Source: Ensifer sp. WSM1721
GTDB lineage: Bacteria; Pseudomonadota; Alphaproteobacteria; Rhizobiales; Rhizobiaceae
DNA length: 64,000 nucleotides
Direction: 5' to 3'
NCBI RefSeq assembly: GCF_000513895.2
Contig: NZ_CP165782.1
Location: 1,488,001 to 1,552,000 of the forward strand
Shown here: piece after piece, positions 20,136 to 28,213 of the stretch
Layout of the letters: every line of letters begins with the position of its first letter
Numbering within the stretch: the stretch's first letter is position 1
Translations under genes and position numbers: made by a program
The notes under the pieces: model-generated
What the model saw: the letters and a program-made list of their open reading frames with translations, nothing else
The model's database searches: none
What the model was told of the DNA's origin: nothing

Positions 20136-21163
20136 CGCTTTGCGATGCCCCTGGAGAAAAGGTCGAGGTAAGCGTCGGTGATGGCCTTTTCGGAGAAGCG
20201 CGTGCGCAAAGTTTCGCGCCCGCCGGCGCTCAACCGCTCGCGAAGCGCGTAATCGTCGCGCAGGCGCCGAATGGCGTTGGCAAGGCCGTCGTCATCGCCG
20301 CAATCGACCATCAACGCATCGCTCTCATCGGTCATCACCCAGGACGGACCTTCGGCGCGGGAGGAAATGGTCGGCTTCCCCGCCCCCCAACCTTCGAAGC
20401 AGACGTTGCCGAGCGGCTCATGCGAGGAGTTTATCGCAAAGACGTCGGCGGCGGCGAGATAACCATAGGCATTGGGTTGCCATCCCGCAAAGCGGACGCG
20501 ATCGCGCATACCGAGTCCGTCCGTCAACTGCTCGAGCTGCGCTCGCTCCGGCCCGTCGCCAACGAGCCACAGATAGGCTCCCTCCACCTTCTTTACAGCG
20601 CGGATAAGCCCGTCAAAGCCCTTTCGCTTGACGAAACGGCCCATGCCGACAACGACGAATGCGTCTGCAGGGGTTTGCATGCTGGCGCGGTCGACAGCGG
20701 CAACCGGCGTGGCGCGGGTGAAGTTCGCGATCACCTCGACGTCGCGTTTCCAACCGAGTTCACGAACCTTCGTGGCGATATCGGGGGTGATGCAGACGAG
20801 CGTTTCAACGTTGGTGTAATAGCCGAGGTGCTCGGGATAATCGCCGAGGCGGGAAATGCGAAAAGCCTTGGCGTGGGCAGGCATGAATCGACTGGCGCGC
20901 AGCTGCCATGTCATGATCACATCCGGCTTGAAGTCGTGAAGGATGCGGTTCATCCGCCATTTCAGCAGGAAGCGCGAAAGCGAAATACGCCGAAAAATAC
21001 CCTCGTAGATCGTCGCGCTGCCCTCAATGTCCTTGCGCCAGCTACGGTCCGGCCGGATTAATGCGCGCTGCTCGATCCCTCTGTCGTGAAGCGCATTGAC
21101 GAGATTGACGAAGAAGCGCTCGGCTCCGCCCTCCTTGCCGAAATGGATGTGCATGACCTTCAT
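20132..21163 (-). CDS. lpsD: LPS core glycosyltransferase LpsD (GT4 family)
   Basis: A 343-aa glycosyltransferase starting MKVMHIHFGKEGGAERFFVNLVNALHDRG, with FVVVGMGRFVKRKGFDGLIRAVK and INSSHEPLGNVCFEGWGAGKPTISSRAEGPSW in the nucleotide-sugar domain. ATG 21163 matches the start of its paralogue lpsE; the 23 upstream codons of the open frame overlap lpsC and are not family-like. It lies between lpsC and lpsE in a tight same-strand run that begins with lrp, known as the lrp-lpsCDE operon in S. meliloti. Confidence 0.9.
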   Translation of the reverse strand: MKVMHIHFGKEGGAERFFVNLVNALHDRGIEQRALIRPDRSWRKDIEGSATIYEGIFRRISLSRFLLKWRMNRILHDFKPDVIMTWQLRASRFMPAHAKAFRISRLGDYPEHLGYYTNVETLVCITPDIATKVRELGWKRDVEVIANFTRATPVAAVDRASMQTPADAFVVVGMGRFVKRKGFDGLIRAVKKVEGAYLWLVGDGPERAQLEQLTDGLGMRDRVRFAGWQPNAYGYLAAADVFAINSSHEPLGNVCFEGWGAGKPTISSRAEGPSWVMTDESDALMVDCGDDDGLANAIRRLRDDYALRERLSAGGRETLRTRFSEKAITDAYLDLFSRGIAKR

Positions 21164-21185
21164 GCCGAACAACCCCCTGCAGCCG

Positions 21186-21998
21186 TCAGCGCGAAGGCGC
21201 ATCGTCCACGTTCGGACGAGCCTTGAGCGCATGCCGTTGGTAGATCTTGGCCGCCGTTAGAAACGCATAGACCGCGCCCGTCATGGCTTCGATGAAGCCG
21301 GACAAGCCGCAGCGCCAAAGGCCATTGCGAAAGTAAAGCCTGAGGAAATAGAGCGGAGGACCGAAGACAAGCTTGTAGAAGCGGGGCGGCTTTCCTGCTT
21401 CGACCTGCTGGTCTGCCTTCAACGTCGAGTATTTATTCTCCTTTAGCACCTGTTCGTCCATCACCAACGGGCGGTAGTGCAGCAGGCTGCCGGTGCGGGC
21501 ATCTCCGATCTTGCCATCGGGTATGATGCCTTCATGCACCTTCTGGCTAAGGTCGTAACGTCCCCTTCCCCGCCTGATCAGTCGTAGGTTCCGCCGCTCG
21601 CGGACGTTTTCGGGGGTGTATCCATAGCCGATCAGATAGGGACGGCGCGCCACCCGCCATCCAACGACGTCGTCTGGCGCGGCAAGGAGGCTGGGGAGCA
21701 GCCTGCGCAGCGCTTCGTCCAGTCTCTCGTCGGCGTCGATATTGAGGCACCAGGGCTCACTGCACTGCTCCAGGGCGAATTGCTTCTGCCCGGCATAACC
21801 GCGCCATGGCTCATGCATGAATCGGATGGGCCAACCCGCATCGACATAGGATTGCACCAGCGCTGCGGTACCATCCGTTGAGCCGGAATCGACGATGACG
21901 ATCTCCGAGCATTGCTCCAGGCTCACGATGCAGTTACCGAGATAGGCTTCCTCGTTCAGGCAGATGATGAAGGCGGAAAGCGGGAGTTTTGGCGTCAT
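21186..21998 (-). CDS. lpsC: LPS core glycosyltransferase LpsC (GT2 family)
   Basis: A 270-aa GT-A fold glycosyltransferase of the WaaE/KdtX-like type. It starts MTPKLPLSAFIICLNEEAYLGNCI and has IVDSGSTDGTAALVQSY and the metal-binding DxD motif in LNIDADERLDEALR. A hydrophobic patch near residues 220-255 could contact the membrane. The gene is first of the lps genes after lrp (120 bp), followed by lpsD after 22 bp. The role as LpsC comes from the conserved locus order; the donor and acceptor are not known from sequence. Confidence 0.9.
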   Translation of the reverse strand: MTPKLPLSAFIICLNEEAYLGNCIVSLEQCSEIVIVDSGSTDGTAALVQSYVDAGWPIRFMHEPWRGYAGQKQFALEQCSEPWCLNIDADERLDEALRRLLPSLLAAPDDVVGWRVARRPYLIGYGYTPENVRERRNLRLIRRGRGRYDLSQKVHEGIIPDGKIGDARTGSLLHYRPLVMDEQVLKENKYSTLKADQQVEAGKPPRFYKLVFGPPLYFLRLYFRNGLWRCGLSGFIEAMTGAVYAFLTAAKIYQRHALKARPNVDDAPSR

Positions 21999-22118
21999 GT
22001 GGCCGCCCCGGCTGGCCCCGTGCGCGCAGCATGCGCGCTTGCGTCCTGAAGATGTCTCAATTCTTTCCGCCTAGCGAAACTCTGGTCCGAATGCGCCGCA
22101 GCCGCACGGCTCCGCGTC

Positions 22119-22589
22119 TTAGATTTCCACCTGACACGCGTCCTTTACCTGACGGATGGTCAGCATGGTCCGCACCGTATCGACATTCTCCGTTGCGGTA
22201 AGCTCCTCAATAACGAAATCTTGAAAGCTCGCAAGGTTCTCGGCCACACACTGCAGCAGAAAGTCCGATTCTCCTGAGACCATCCAGGCCTCCCGGACGA
22301 GCGGCCAGGAGGCGGTGCGGGCGGCGAACGCCTTCAGATTGGCATCCGACTGGTGTTTCAGCCCGACCATGCAGAAGGCGACGAGATCATAGCCCAGAGC
22401 GGAAGCGTTGAGGAGCGCGCGGTAGCCGCGGATGACGCCGGCTTCTTCCAGCTTGCGAACCCGGCGAAGGCAAGGGGGAGCGGAAATGCCCACGCGCTCG
22501 GCGAGCTCCACATTCGTGATCCGGCCGTCGCCCTGCAGTTCGCGCAGTATTTTCATATCGATGGCATCGAGCTCGACGCGTACGACCAT
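22119..22589 (-). CDS. lrp: Lrp/AsnC-family transcriptional regulator of the lps operon
   Basis: A 156-aa regulator. The N-terminal helix-turn-helix is IDMKILRELQGDGRITNVELAERVGISAPPCLRRVRKLE; the C-terminal half is the amino-acid-sensing RAM domain ending NVDTVRTMLTIRQVKDACQVEI. Lrp-type proteins work as dimers to octamers and respond to amino acids. It is the head of the lrp-lpsCDE run, whose S. meliloti counterpart is reported to be controlled by LsrB, encoded 1.5 kb away. Divergent from trxB across 457 bp. Confidence 0.93.
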   Translation of the reverse strand: MVVRVELDAIDMKILRELQGDGRITNVELAERVGISAPPCLRRVRKLEEAGVIRGYRALLNASALGYDLVAFCMVGLKHQSDANLKAFAARTASWPLVREAWMVSGESDFLLQCVAENLASFQDFVIEELTATENVDTVRTMLTIRQVKDACQVEI

Positions 22590-23046
22590 GGCCCAACATC
22601 CCCATTTTCGTCGGCCTGGCGGAAGGCCTTATTTTGTCCGCCGGTACAATTAGCTCGGCAGCCGCGAAATCGCTGCGCTCGCGCTCGCCGCCTTTGGCGA
22701 GCGCCCCATCGATCTGCTGCGTGGCTGCAGCGAGCCCGCCCGCCTGTCCAGCATGTGGGTAGCACGTTATCGGACGCCGACACGAGAGCACTTACGGTTG
22801 CATGCACAAAAACCTTACGCAGCCTTCTACGGCGGCGATCTTCACGCCGGCGGCCACCCAGCAAACCGATGCGAAAATGTCCGATTTGGTGTCAAATTGA
22901 CGTTGGTGACGCAACCACTTGTGTGTATCAGCGCGTATGCCCTTGAAAGTGCGCGCTGTGAATACCTAAAGTAAGGCAATATTTTGCCATTATTGAATCG
23001 CACCGGACGACCGCCCCCGGCTCTCCGATGACGAAAGGACAAGAGC
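22590..23046. other. lrp-trxB divergent intergenic region
   Basis: 457 bp with no convincing gene. Near the lrp side it has a strong hairpin, GCGCTCGCC (22681-22689) with GGCGAGCGC (22695-22703), which would fold in the lrp leader. The trxB side has a good promoter (22943-22971) followed by the near-palindrome GGCAATATTTTGCC (22976-22989), a possible operator at the transcription start. Confidence 0.5.
22943..22971 (+). promoter_or_regulatory. Candidate trxB promoter
   Basis: TTGAAA (22943-22948) and CTAAAG (22966-22971) are separated by exactly 17 bp, matching the alphaproteobacterial housekeeping promoter pattern. The start would fall near 22978, inside the GGCAATATTTTGCC near-palindrome. 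Confidence 0.55.
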
Positions 23047-24021
23047 ATGACCGCCCGCCACACCAAAGTGCTGATCATTGGCTCCGGCCCGGCCGGCTAC
23101 ACCGCCGCCATCTATACAGCGCGGGCCATGCTCTCGCCGGTGCTGATCGCCGGCATGGAACAGGGCGGCCAACTGATGATCACCACGGATGTGGAGAATT
23201 ATCCAGGCTACGCTGATCCGGTCCAGGGGCCATGGATGATGGAGCAGATGCTGAGGCAGGCGACTCATGTCGGTGCGGAGATCGTGAACGACCTCGTGAC
23301 CGATGTCGACCTTTCCGTCCGCCCCTTTCGTATCAAGACTGACAGTGGAACGGATTGGACGGCGGACGCGCTGATCATCGCCACGGGCGCAAAGGCAAAA
23401 TGGCTCGGTATCGAGACGGAGCAAACATTCATGGGCTTTGGCGTTTCGGCCTGTGCGACCTGCGACGGCTTCTTCTATCGCAACAAGGATGTCATCGTCG
23501 TCGGCGGCGGCAACTCCGCGGTCGAAGAGGCGCTGTATCTCTCCAACCTCGCCAAGACTGTTACGGTCGTCCACCGCCGCGATGCGTTCCGGGCCGAGAA
23601 GATCCTGCAGGAGCGCCTTTTCGCCAAGCCGAACGTCAAGATCATCTGGGATCATGAGGTTGTCGAATATCTCGGCACGGCCGCCAAGCCGCCAATGCCT
23701 GCCTCCGTCACCGGCGTGAAACTTCGCAACACGAAGACAGGCGAGACGACCGACATGGCAATCGATGGCGTTTTCGTCGCCATCGGTCATGCGCCGGCCG
23801 TAGAACTTTTCAAGGGCAACCTTCGCCAGAAGCCGAACGGCTATCTGTGGACTGCCCCGGATTCGACGGCGACGGATGTTCCAGGCGTTTTTGCCGCTGG
23901 CGACGTGACGGACGATGTCTATCGCCAAGCCGTGACGGCCGCCGGCATGGGCTGCATGGCGGCGCTCGAGGCGGAGAAATATCTGGCGGGTCATATGCCC
24001 GTCGCAATTGCGGCCGAATAG
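23047..24021 (+). CDS. trxB: Thioredoxin reductase
   Basis: A 324-aa FAD- and NADPH-dependent flavoprotein that reduces thioredoxin. FAD-binding fold: LIIGSGPAGYTAAIYTARA at residues 9-27. The redox-active pair Cys136/Cys139 is in SACATCDGFF. NADPH fold: VVGGGNSAVEEALYLS with VHRRDAFRAE after it. The C-terminal FAD motif is GVFAAGDVTDDVYRQA. Length and order are those of low-molecular-weight TrxB. It is followed by lsrB 116 bp downstream; the pair is conserved in Sinorhizobium. Confidence 0.97.
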   Translation: MTARHTKVLIIGSGPAGYTAAIYTARAMLSPVLIAGMEQGGQLMITTDVENYPGYADPVQGPWMMEQMLRQATHVGAEIVNDLVTDVDLSVRPFRIKTDSGTDWTADALIIATGAKAKWLGIETEQTFMGFGVSACATCDGFFYRNKDVIVVGGGNSAVEEALYLSNLAKTVTVVHRRDAFRAEKILQERLFAKPNVKIIWDHEVVEYLGTAAKPPMPASVTGVKLRNTKTGETTDMAIDGVFVAIGHAPAVELFKGNLRQKPNGYLWTAPDSTATDVPGVFAAGDVTDDVYRQAVTAAGMGCMAALEAEKYLAGHMPVAIAAE

Positions 24022-24137
24022 AAGCTGCAAATAGGGGCGCACGCCGGAACGGAGTGGCCCCGCATGGGAACAGATGCATCGGTCATATCCGGAGGAAGGT
24101 ACTAGGCTTCTCCGATTGACCCTCTATGGGGGATTTT

Positions 24138-25034
24138 ATGTCGCTGGACTGGGACAAACTGCGCATATTTCATGCGGCGGCCGAGGCCGGCTCGTTCACG
24201 CACGCGGCAGACAAGCTCCACCTCTCGCAATCGGCGATCAGCCGCCAGGTCAGCGCTCTCGAGCAGGACGTGGGCATCAAGCTGTTTCATCGCCACGCAC
24301 GCGGTCTTATCCTGACCGAGCAAGGCGAAATGCTCTATCGCACGGCGCATGAAGTGCTGATGAAGCTTGAAAGCGTCAAGGCGCAGCTCAGCGAGACCAC
24401 CGACAAGCCGAGCGGCAAGCTGCGCATCACGACGACCGTCGGCCTCGGCCAGGGCTGGCTGACCGACAAGATACAGGAATTCATGTCGCTGTATCCCGAG
24501 GTCCAAGTACAGCTCATTCTCGATAACGAAGAGCTTGACGTGAACATGCGGCATGCCGACTGCGCCATAAGGCTGCGCCAGCCGCAGCAGTCGGACCTCA
24601 TCCAGCGCAAGCTCTTCACCGTGCACATGCATATCTATGCGGCGCCGTCCTACATCAACAAGCACGGCGAGCCGCAATCCCTCGACGACTTGGACAATCA
24701 CCGGATCATCACCTTCGGCGAGCCGGCGCCCAATTATCTACTTGATGTGAACTGGCTGGAGATCGCCGGGCGCGACCCGGATAATCCGCGGATATCGCAT
24801 CTTCAGATCAACAGCCAGACCTCGATCAAGCGTGCCTGCCTGCTCGGCATCGGCATCGCCATGCTGCCGGACTATATCGTCGGTCGCGACCCTGGCCTGA
24901 TCCAGCTTCCGATCAGCGCGGATATCCCGTCTTTCGACACTTATTTTTGCTATCCCGACGAATTGAAGAACTCTGCGAAGCTGAAGGTCTTCCGCGATTA
25001 CATCGTCGCCAAGGCTCGGAACTGGAATTTCTGA
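24138..25034 (+). CDS. lsrB: LysR-type regulator LsrB
   Basis: A 298-aa LTTR. N-terminal helix-turn-helix: LDWDKLRIFHAAAEAGSFTHAADKLHLSQSAISRQVSALEQDVG. The C-terminal effector domain carries three Cys (142, 234, 271 in this numbering; 146, 238, 275 if the upstream ATG is used). ATG 24138 is preceded by a strong GGGGGA at good spacing; ATG 24126 in frame has none but gives the 302-aa length. Placement directly after trxB and before the AbcR sRNAs identifies it as LsrB, known in S. meliloti to affect LPS synthesis, oxidative stress and nodulation. Confidence 0.9.
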   Translation: MSLDWDKLRIFHAAAEAGSFTHAADKLHLSQSAISRQVSALEQDVGIKLFHRHARGLILTEQGEMLYRTAHEVLMKLESVKAQLSETTDKPSGKLRITTTVGLGQGWLTDKIQEFMSLYPEVQVQLILDNEELDVNMRHADCAIRLRQPQQSDLIQRKLFTVHMHIYAAPSYINKHGEPQSLDDLDNHRIITFGEPAPNYLLDVNWLEIAGRDPDNPRISHLQINSQTSIKRACLLGIGIAMLPDYIVGRDPGLIQLPISADIPSFDTYFCYPDELKNSAKLKVFRDYIVAKARNWNF

Positions 25035-25206
25035 TCGTCGCTTCGGTTGCCCGATTTGTGAGCATTTGCCAATAATCATACTAAGCTACTGTTTCTCATA
25101 TCGTATTTTTTCATGGGTGAAATTTTTTCGTGAAAGCAGTCTGGTTGTGCGCTGTAAAAATGTGCAGGGATGCGCACATGGCATGGCTGTCATGCATATT
25201 AAATGA

Positions 25207-25235
25207 TTGCTGCAAGCCCAAAAAAACAGCATACC
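25207..25235 (+). promoter_or_regulatory. Promoter of first AbcR sRNA
   Basis: TTGCTG (25207-25212), 17 bp, CATACC (25230-25235). The spacing from the -10 box to the sRNA's conserved GCTGATGC start (7 bp) is the same as in the second unit. Confidence 0.6.
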
Positions 25236-25241
25236 ACACCC

Positions 25242-25361
25242 AGCTGATGCATCTTTGGTGGCTTCTCCTCCCAGTGCCACCGCAGCAGCTGTTCCCCTCT
25301 GGAGGTTCTTATTACCTTCACAACTACAAGGGCCCAAGTTTTCTTGTGGCCCTCTTTTTTT
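25242..25361 (+). ncRNA. abcR: AbcR/alpha-r15 trans-acting sRNA, first copy
   Basis: A small RNA of about 120 nt. Elements in order: a conserved start GCTGATGCATCT; hairpin 1 GGTGGC-TTCTCCTCCCAGT-GCCACC, whose pyrimidine-rich loop is the anti-Shine-Dalgarno-like seed of AbcR RNAs; an unpaired GCAGCTGTTCCCCTCT linker; a small AGGTT/ACCTT hairpin; and a terminator AGGGCC..CAAG-TTTT-CTTG..GGCCCT plus T8. AbcR RNAs base-pair with ABC-transporter mRNAs with Hfq. The position after lsrB matches the S. meliloti tandem. I do not assign AbcR1 versus AbcR2. Confidence 0.9.
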
Positions 25362-25410
25362 GCCTCGTTACGGCTGCAGCCCTCAGTTGCGAAATTCTTA
25401 CTTACGGCTA

Positions 25411-25439
25411 TTGAAAGCCGGCGTGACGCCCTCCATATC
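25411..25439 (+). promoter_or_regulatory. Promoter of second AbcR sRNA
   Basis: TTGAAA (25411-25416), 17 bp, CATATC (25434-25439), predicting a start at about 25446. This is a better -35 match than the first unit's TTGCTG, which suggests different strength or control of the two copies. Confidence 0.65.
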
Positions 25440-25445
25440 TCTCTT

Positions 25446-25563
25446 GGCTGATGCATCTAGCGGCTTTCTCCTCCCCAGCCGCTGCAACAGCTGTTCCCCT
25501 CTGGAGGTTTGAAAACCTTCACAACTGAAAGGGCCCAAGTTTTCTTGTGGCCCTCTTTTTTTT
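25446..25563 (+). ncRNA. abcR: AbcR/alpha-r15 trans-acting sRNA, second copy
   Basis: A small RNA of about 118 nt with the same architecture as the first copy. Hairpin 1 is AGCGGC-TTTCTCCTCCCCA-GCCGCT: both arms differ from copy 1, yet pairing is kept, which is covariation support for the structure. The linker CAGCTGTTCCCCTCT and the terminator are identical to copy 1. Hairpin 2 is longer (GGAGGTT-TGA-AAACCTTC). The unit ends in a T-run directly before the aminoglycoside-kinase-like gene. Confidence 0.9.
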
Positions 25564-25578
25564 GCCCGTTGCGAGTTC

Positions 25579-26406
25579 ATGTCGTTGTCGCGAATCGTTT
25601 ACCCCGTTGGGGTGTTTGGGTCCTACATCGAAAGATGGGCGCTGGAGCCCGAGGGCGAGCCGATCGTCACCCGATCGAGCCACCTGCTGCCGGTGCGCTG
25701 GCGTGGCCGGCCAGCAATGCTCAAAATTGCGCGAGACGACGAAGAAAGGGCCGGCAGCCGCTTGATGCGCTGGTGGGGCGGCTGTGGCGCTGCCGTCATT
25801 CACGCTGAGGCTGACGACGCCATTCTGCTCGAACGCGCGGAAAGCCGCTGCTCGCTCTTTCACATGGCAATGACCGGCAGCGACGACTTGGCGACGAGGA
25901 TAATCTGTCGGACCGTCGCGACGCTTCATCAACCACGTCGAATGCACCTTCCCGAGCTTGTCCCGTTGGAAAGATGGTTCGAAGCTCTGGCACCGGCCGC
26001 CCGCGCTCATGGCGGCATCTTCGAGGCGTGTTCGGGCGCGGCGAGCTTTCTTTTCGCCGATCCACGGCCGCCCGTGGCGCTTCACGGCGACATTCACCAT
26101 GGAAACATCTTGCACTTTGGCGAACGCGGCTGGCTTGCTATCGATCCGAAGGGCCTGCGTGGCGAGCCCGGTTACGATTGCGCTAACCTCTTCTGCAACC
26201 CCGAACTGGCGGTGGTCACTAGCCCAGGACGCCTGCAGAAACAGCTCTCGATCGTCGCGCAGGAAGCGCGGCTTGAACCCCGTCGGATCCTTCATTGGCT
26301 CCTCGCCTATGCCGGGCTCTCGGCCGCCTGGTTTCTGAATTCAGGTGAAAGCCCGCAGCACAATTTGACGGTGGCGGCGATTGCCGCCAGCGAGATGAAC
26401 CGCTAG
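25579..26406 (+). CDS. APH(6)-like aminoglycoside/hydroxyurea kinase family protein
   Basis: A 275-aa protein with the kinase-like fold of aminoglycoside phosphotransferases, closest in appearance to the APH(6)/StrB-type family. The catalytic loop HGDIHHGN is at 169-176 (Asp171), and the metal-binding Asp in LAIDPKG is near residue 189. An upstream Lys (PAMLKIARD) fits ATP binding. It starts 16 bp after the AbcR terminator. Chromosomal homologues of this family in soil bacteria often have no proven resistance role, so the natural substrate is open. Confidence 0.82.
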   Translation: MSLSRIVYPVGVFGSYIERWALEPEGEPIVTRSSHLLPVRWRGRPAMLKIARDDEERAGSRLMRWWGGCGAAVIHAEADDAILLERAESRCSLFHMAMTGSDDLATRIICRTVATLHQPRRMHLPELVPLERWFEALAPAARAHGGIFEACSGAASFLFADPRPPVALHGDIHHGNILHFGERGWLAIDPKGLRGEPGYDCANLFCNPELAVVTSPGRLQKQLSIVAQEARLEPRRILHWLLAYAGLSAAWFLNSGESPQHNLTVAAIAASEMNR

Positions 26407-26492
26407 TGCATGTTTCCTAAAACGTGCCGATTTAGGCAAATATGCACGAACTCAAAGTTGTACAACGACCTTTGCGCGTCTGAGTGCTGCGA
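26407..26492 (+). repeat. RIME-like repeat, diverged and shortened copy C
   Basis: GCATGTTTCCTAAAACGTGCCGATTTAGG, ATGCACGAACTCAAAGTTGTACAACGACCTTTGCGCGTCTGA matches copies A and B at many positions but is clearly diverged, and the second dyad half is missing. It begins immediately after the stop codon of the kinase-like gene. Confidence 0.6.
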
Positions 26493-26536
26493 AACACAGG
26501 TCAACTTCCGATCCCCGTCGTGAGGGAGAGAGCGAT

Positions 26537-27043
26537 ATGATCAGGGACACGGTCGAGGCGGATCTCGAAGCTATTCGAGACATCTACAACGATGCGGTGA
26601 TGAACACCACGGCGATCTGGAACGAGACCCTCGTCGACGTCGCCAATCGCGCAGCCTGGCTGAAGGCGCGCAAAGCGGCCGGCTTTCCGGTGCTCGTTGC
26701 CGTTTCCGATGCGGGCGAAGTCGTCGGCTACGCCTCGTTCGGAGACTGGCGCGCCTTCGATGGCTATCGCCATACGGTCGAGCACTCGGTCTATGTGCGA
26801 ACGGACCAGCGCGGCGGCGGCATCGGCCGGGCTCTGATGGTGGCGCTCATCGAACGCGCGGAGGCACTCGGCAAGCACGTGATGGTCGCGGGGATCGAGT
26901 CTGGCAACGCGGCCTCGATCCGTCTGCACGAGCGATTGGGCTTCAGGCAGACCGGGCAGATGAAGGAGGTCGGCACGAAATTCGGCCGCTGGCTCGATCT
27001 TACCTTCATGCAGCTAATCCTGCCGACGGGGGCTCCGGACTGA
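26537..27043 (+). CDS. GNAT acetyltransferase, phosphinothricin-acetyltransferase-like
   Basis: A 168-aa GNAT enzyme. The N-terminus MIRDTVEADLEAIRDIYNDAV and NTTAIWNETLVD are typical of the Pat/Bar and MnaT-like subgroup. The acetyl-CoA loop is VRTDQRGGGIGRALMVALIERA, and the C-terminus ESGNAASIRLHERLGFRQTGQMKEVG completes the fold. Such enzymes acetylate the alpha-amino group of methionine sulfone or phosphinothricin-like compounds. A GAGGGAGAG ribosome binding site precedes ATG. It is a single gene; the actual substrate is not proven by sequence. Confidence 0.85.
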   Translation: MIRDTVEADLEAIRDIYNDAVMNTTAIWNETLVDVANRAAWLKARKAAGFPVLVAVSDAGEVVGYASFGDWRAFDGYRHTVEHSVYVRTDQRGGGIGRALMVALIERAEALGKHVMVAGIESGNAASIRLHERLGFRQTGQMKEVGTKFGRWLDLTFMQLILPTGAPD

Positions 27044-27116
27044 AATCGCGCGCCACGGTTTTTCACCGCCGTCGAAGGTGTTATCTATAGGCACTCGTTC
27101 GTCGCTGAGGAGCCGT

Positions 27117-28103
27117 ATGGTCGAGCAAGGCAGAGCGGGCAGATGCCGCATCTGGGATAACCGAATGGGACGTCTGGCGCGCGCTGCTGTGGCGGTGTTG
27201 TCCGTCGCAGGTTGTCCTATCGCCGCCGTCTCCGGTGTTGCCGAGGCCCGCACCGATGCGCCGGTTCCTCCGCGAAAGTGCCTCTATTCGGGGATCTCCG
27301 CAGTAAACCCATCCATTCGTCTCTGCATCAGCCCCGATAATTTCGCCCGGGATGTCTGCGGCATCATCGAACACTATGCCGAGGCGAACGACCTGCCGGC
27401 TCCTTTCTTTGCCCGGTTGATCTGGCGCGAAAGCCTTTTCCAGCCGGACGCTATCAGTCCGAAGGGCGCGGAGGGAATTGCCCAGTTCATGCCGGGAACG
27501 GCAAAGCTGCGCGGCCTGTCGAATAGTTTCGACGCCGTGGCGGCTCTTGGCAAATCGGCCGAGTATTTGAGCGAACTCAAGTCGCGCTATGGTAATCTCG
27601 GCTTTGCGGCAGCGGCCTACAATGCCGGCGAGGCTGGCCTCGAGCGCTTCCTTGAGAACGACCGCCTCCCGTACGAGACGCGGGATTACGTCTTAGCGAT
27701 CACAGCTCATCCCGTCGAAGACTGGCGGGACAATCCACCGAAGTCCCTCAATATCGAGCTCGACAAGGACAAGAGCTTCCTGGATGGCTGCGTCGCGCTC
27801 GCCAATACGCGGCGCTTGCGCGAAGTCGTCATAGCCGACGAGGCCGCCTGGGCACCCTGGGGTGTTCAGGTGTCGGCGCACTACCGGAAATCCGTGGCGC
27901 AGCGGTTGTTCCTGAACGCCATCAGAAGATTGCCGGCGCCGATAAACAGCGAAAAGGCGGTTCTTGTGCGAGAACGCAACGGCAGTTTTGGCGCCAGAAG
28001 CCGTTACGCGGCCCGCATAGGCCGACAGACGCGCGCTGAAGCGAACAAGCTATGCGCCGCCATTCGCAAGAGCGGCGGCGCCTGTATCGTTTTCAGGAAT
28101 TGA
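27117..28103 (+). CDS. Lytic transglycosylase (SLT domain), exported
   Basis: A 328-aa peptidoglycan lyase. The N-terminal segment RMGRLARAAVAVLSVAGCPIAAVSGVAEA is a signal sequence, so the enzyme acts in the periplasm. The SLT domain has catalytic Glu105 in FARLIWRESLFQPDAISPKGAEGIAQFMPGTA and the AAAYNAGEAGLERFL block. ATG 27117 has a GAGGAG ribosome binding site; ATG 27165 is an alternative closer to the hydrophobic core. The C-terminus repeats a compact basic region ending GGACIVFRN that may be a SPOR-like or wall-binding tail, which I cannot confirm. Confidence 0.88.
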   Translation: MVEQGRAGRCRIWDNRMGRLARAAVAVLSVAGCPIAAVSGVAEARTDAPVPPRKCLYSGISAVNPSIRLCISPDNFARDVCGIIEHYAEANDLPAPFFARLIWRESLFQPDAISPKGAEGIAQFMPGTAKLRGLSNSFDAVAALGKSAEYLSELKSRYGNLGFAAAAYNAGEAGLERFLENDRLPYETRDYVLAITAHPVEDWRDNPPKSLNIELDKDKSFLDGCVALANTRRLREVVIADEAAWAPWGVQVSAHYRKSVAQRLFLNAIRRLPAPINSEKAVLVRERNGSFGARSRYAARIGRQTRAEANKLCAAIRKSGGACIVFRN

Positions 28104-28149
28104 ACGGCAGGCGCTTCAGCACGTCGCCGCAACTTCTTGTTTCCTCCTT

Positions 28150-28183
28150 CAAAAACAAGAGGCCCCGGTCAACCCGGAGCCTC
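28150..28183 (-). terminator. gyrA terminator
   Basis: On the minus strand, GAGGCTCCGG-GTTGA-CCGGGGCCTC folds and is followed by TTGTTTTTG. It lies 31 bp after the gyrA stop codon. Confidence 0.75.
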
Positions 28184-28213
28184 GCCCGCATGAATCTTCG
28201 TCACTTTGGCGGC

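Larger units (their letters stand above)
25035..25578. other. lsrB-APH intergenic region carrying two tandem sRNAs
   Basis: 544 bp without protein genes. Bases 25035-25205 show nothing clear beyond AT-rich sequence. The rest is two tandem sRNA units, each with its own promoter and terminator, annotated separately. The last terminator ends 16 bp before the next gene's start. Confidence 0.8.

Noticed and set aside
25242..25563. The tandem units read as a CRISPR or simple repeat
   Set aside because: Only two units, about 120 bp each, with promoters, hairpins and terminators: they are sRNA genes.
25579..26406. Acquired aminoglycoside resistance cassette
   Set aside because: No transposase, integron or composition change flanks it and it sits in a conserved core location; it is more likely a native kinase-like gene.
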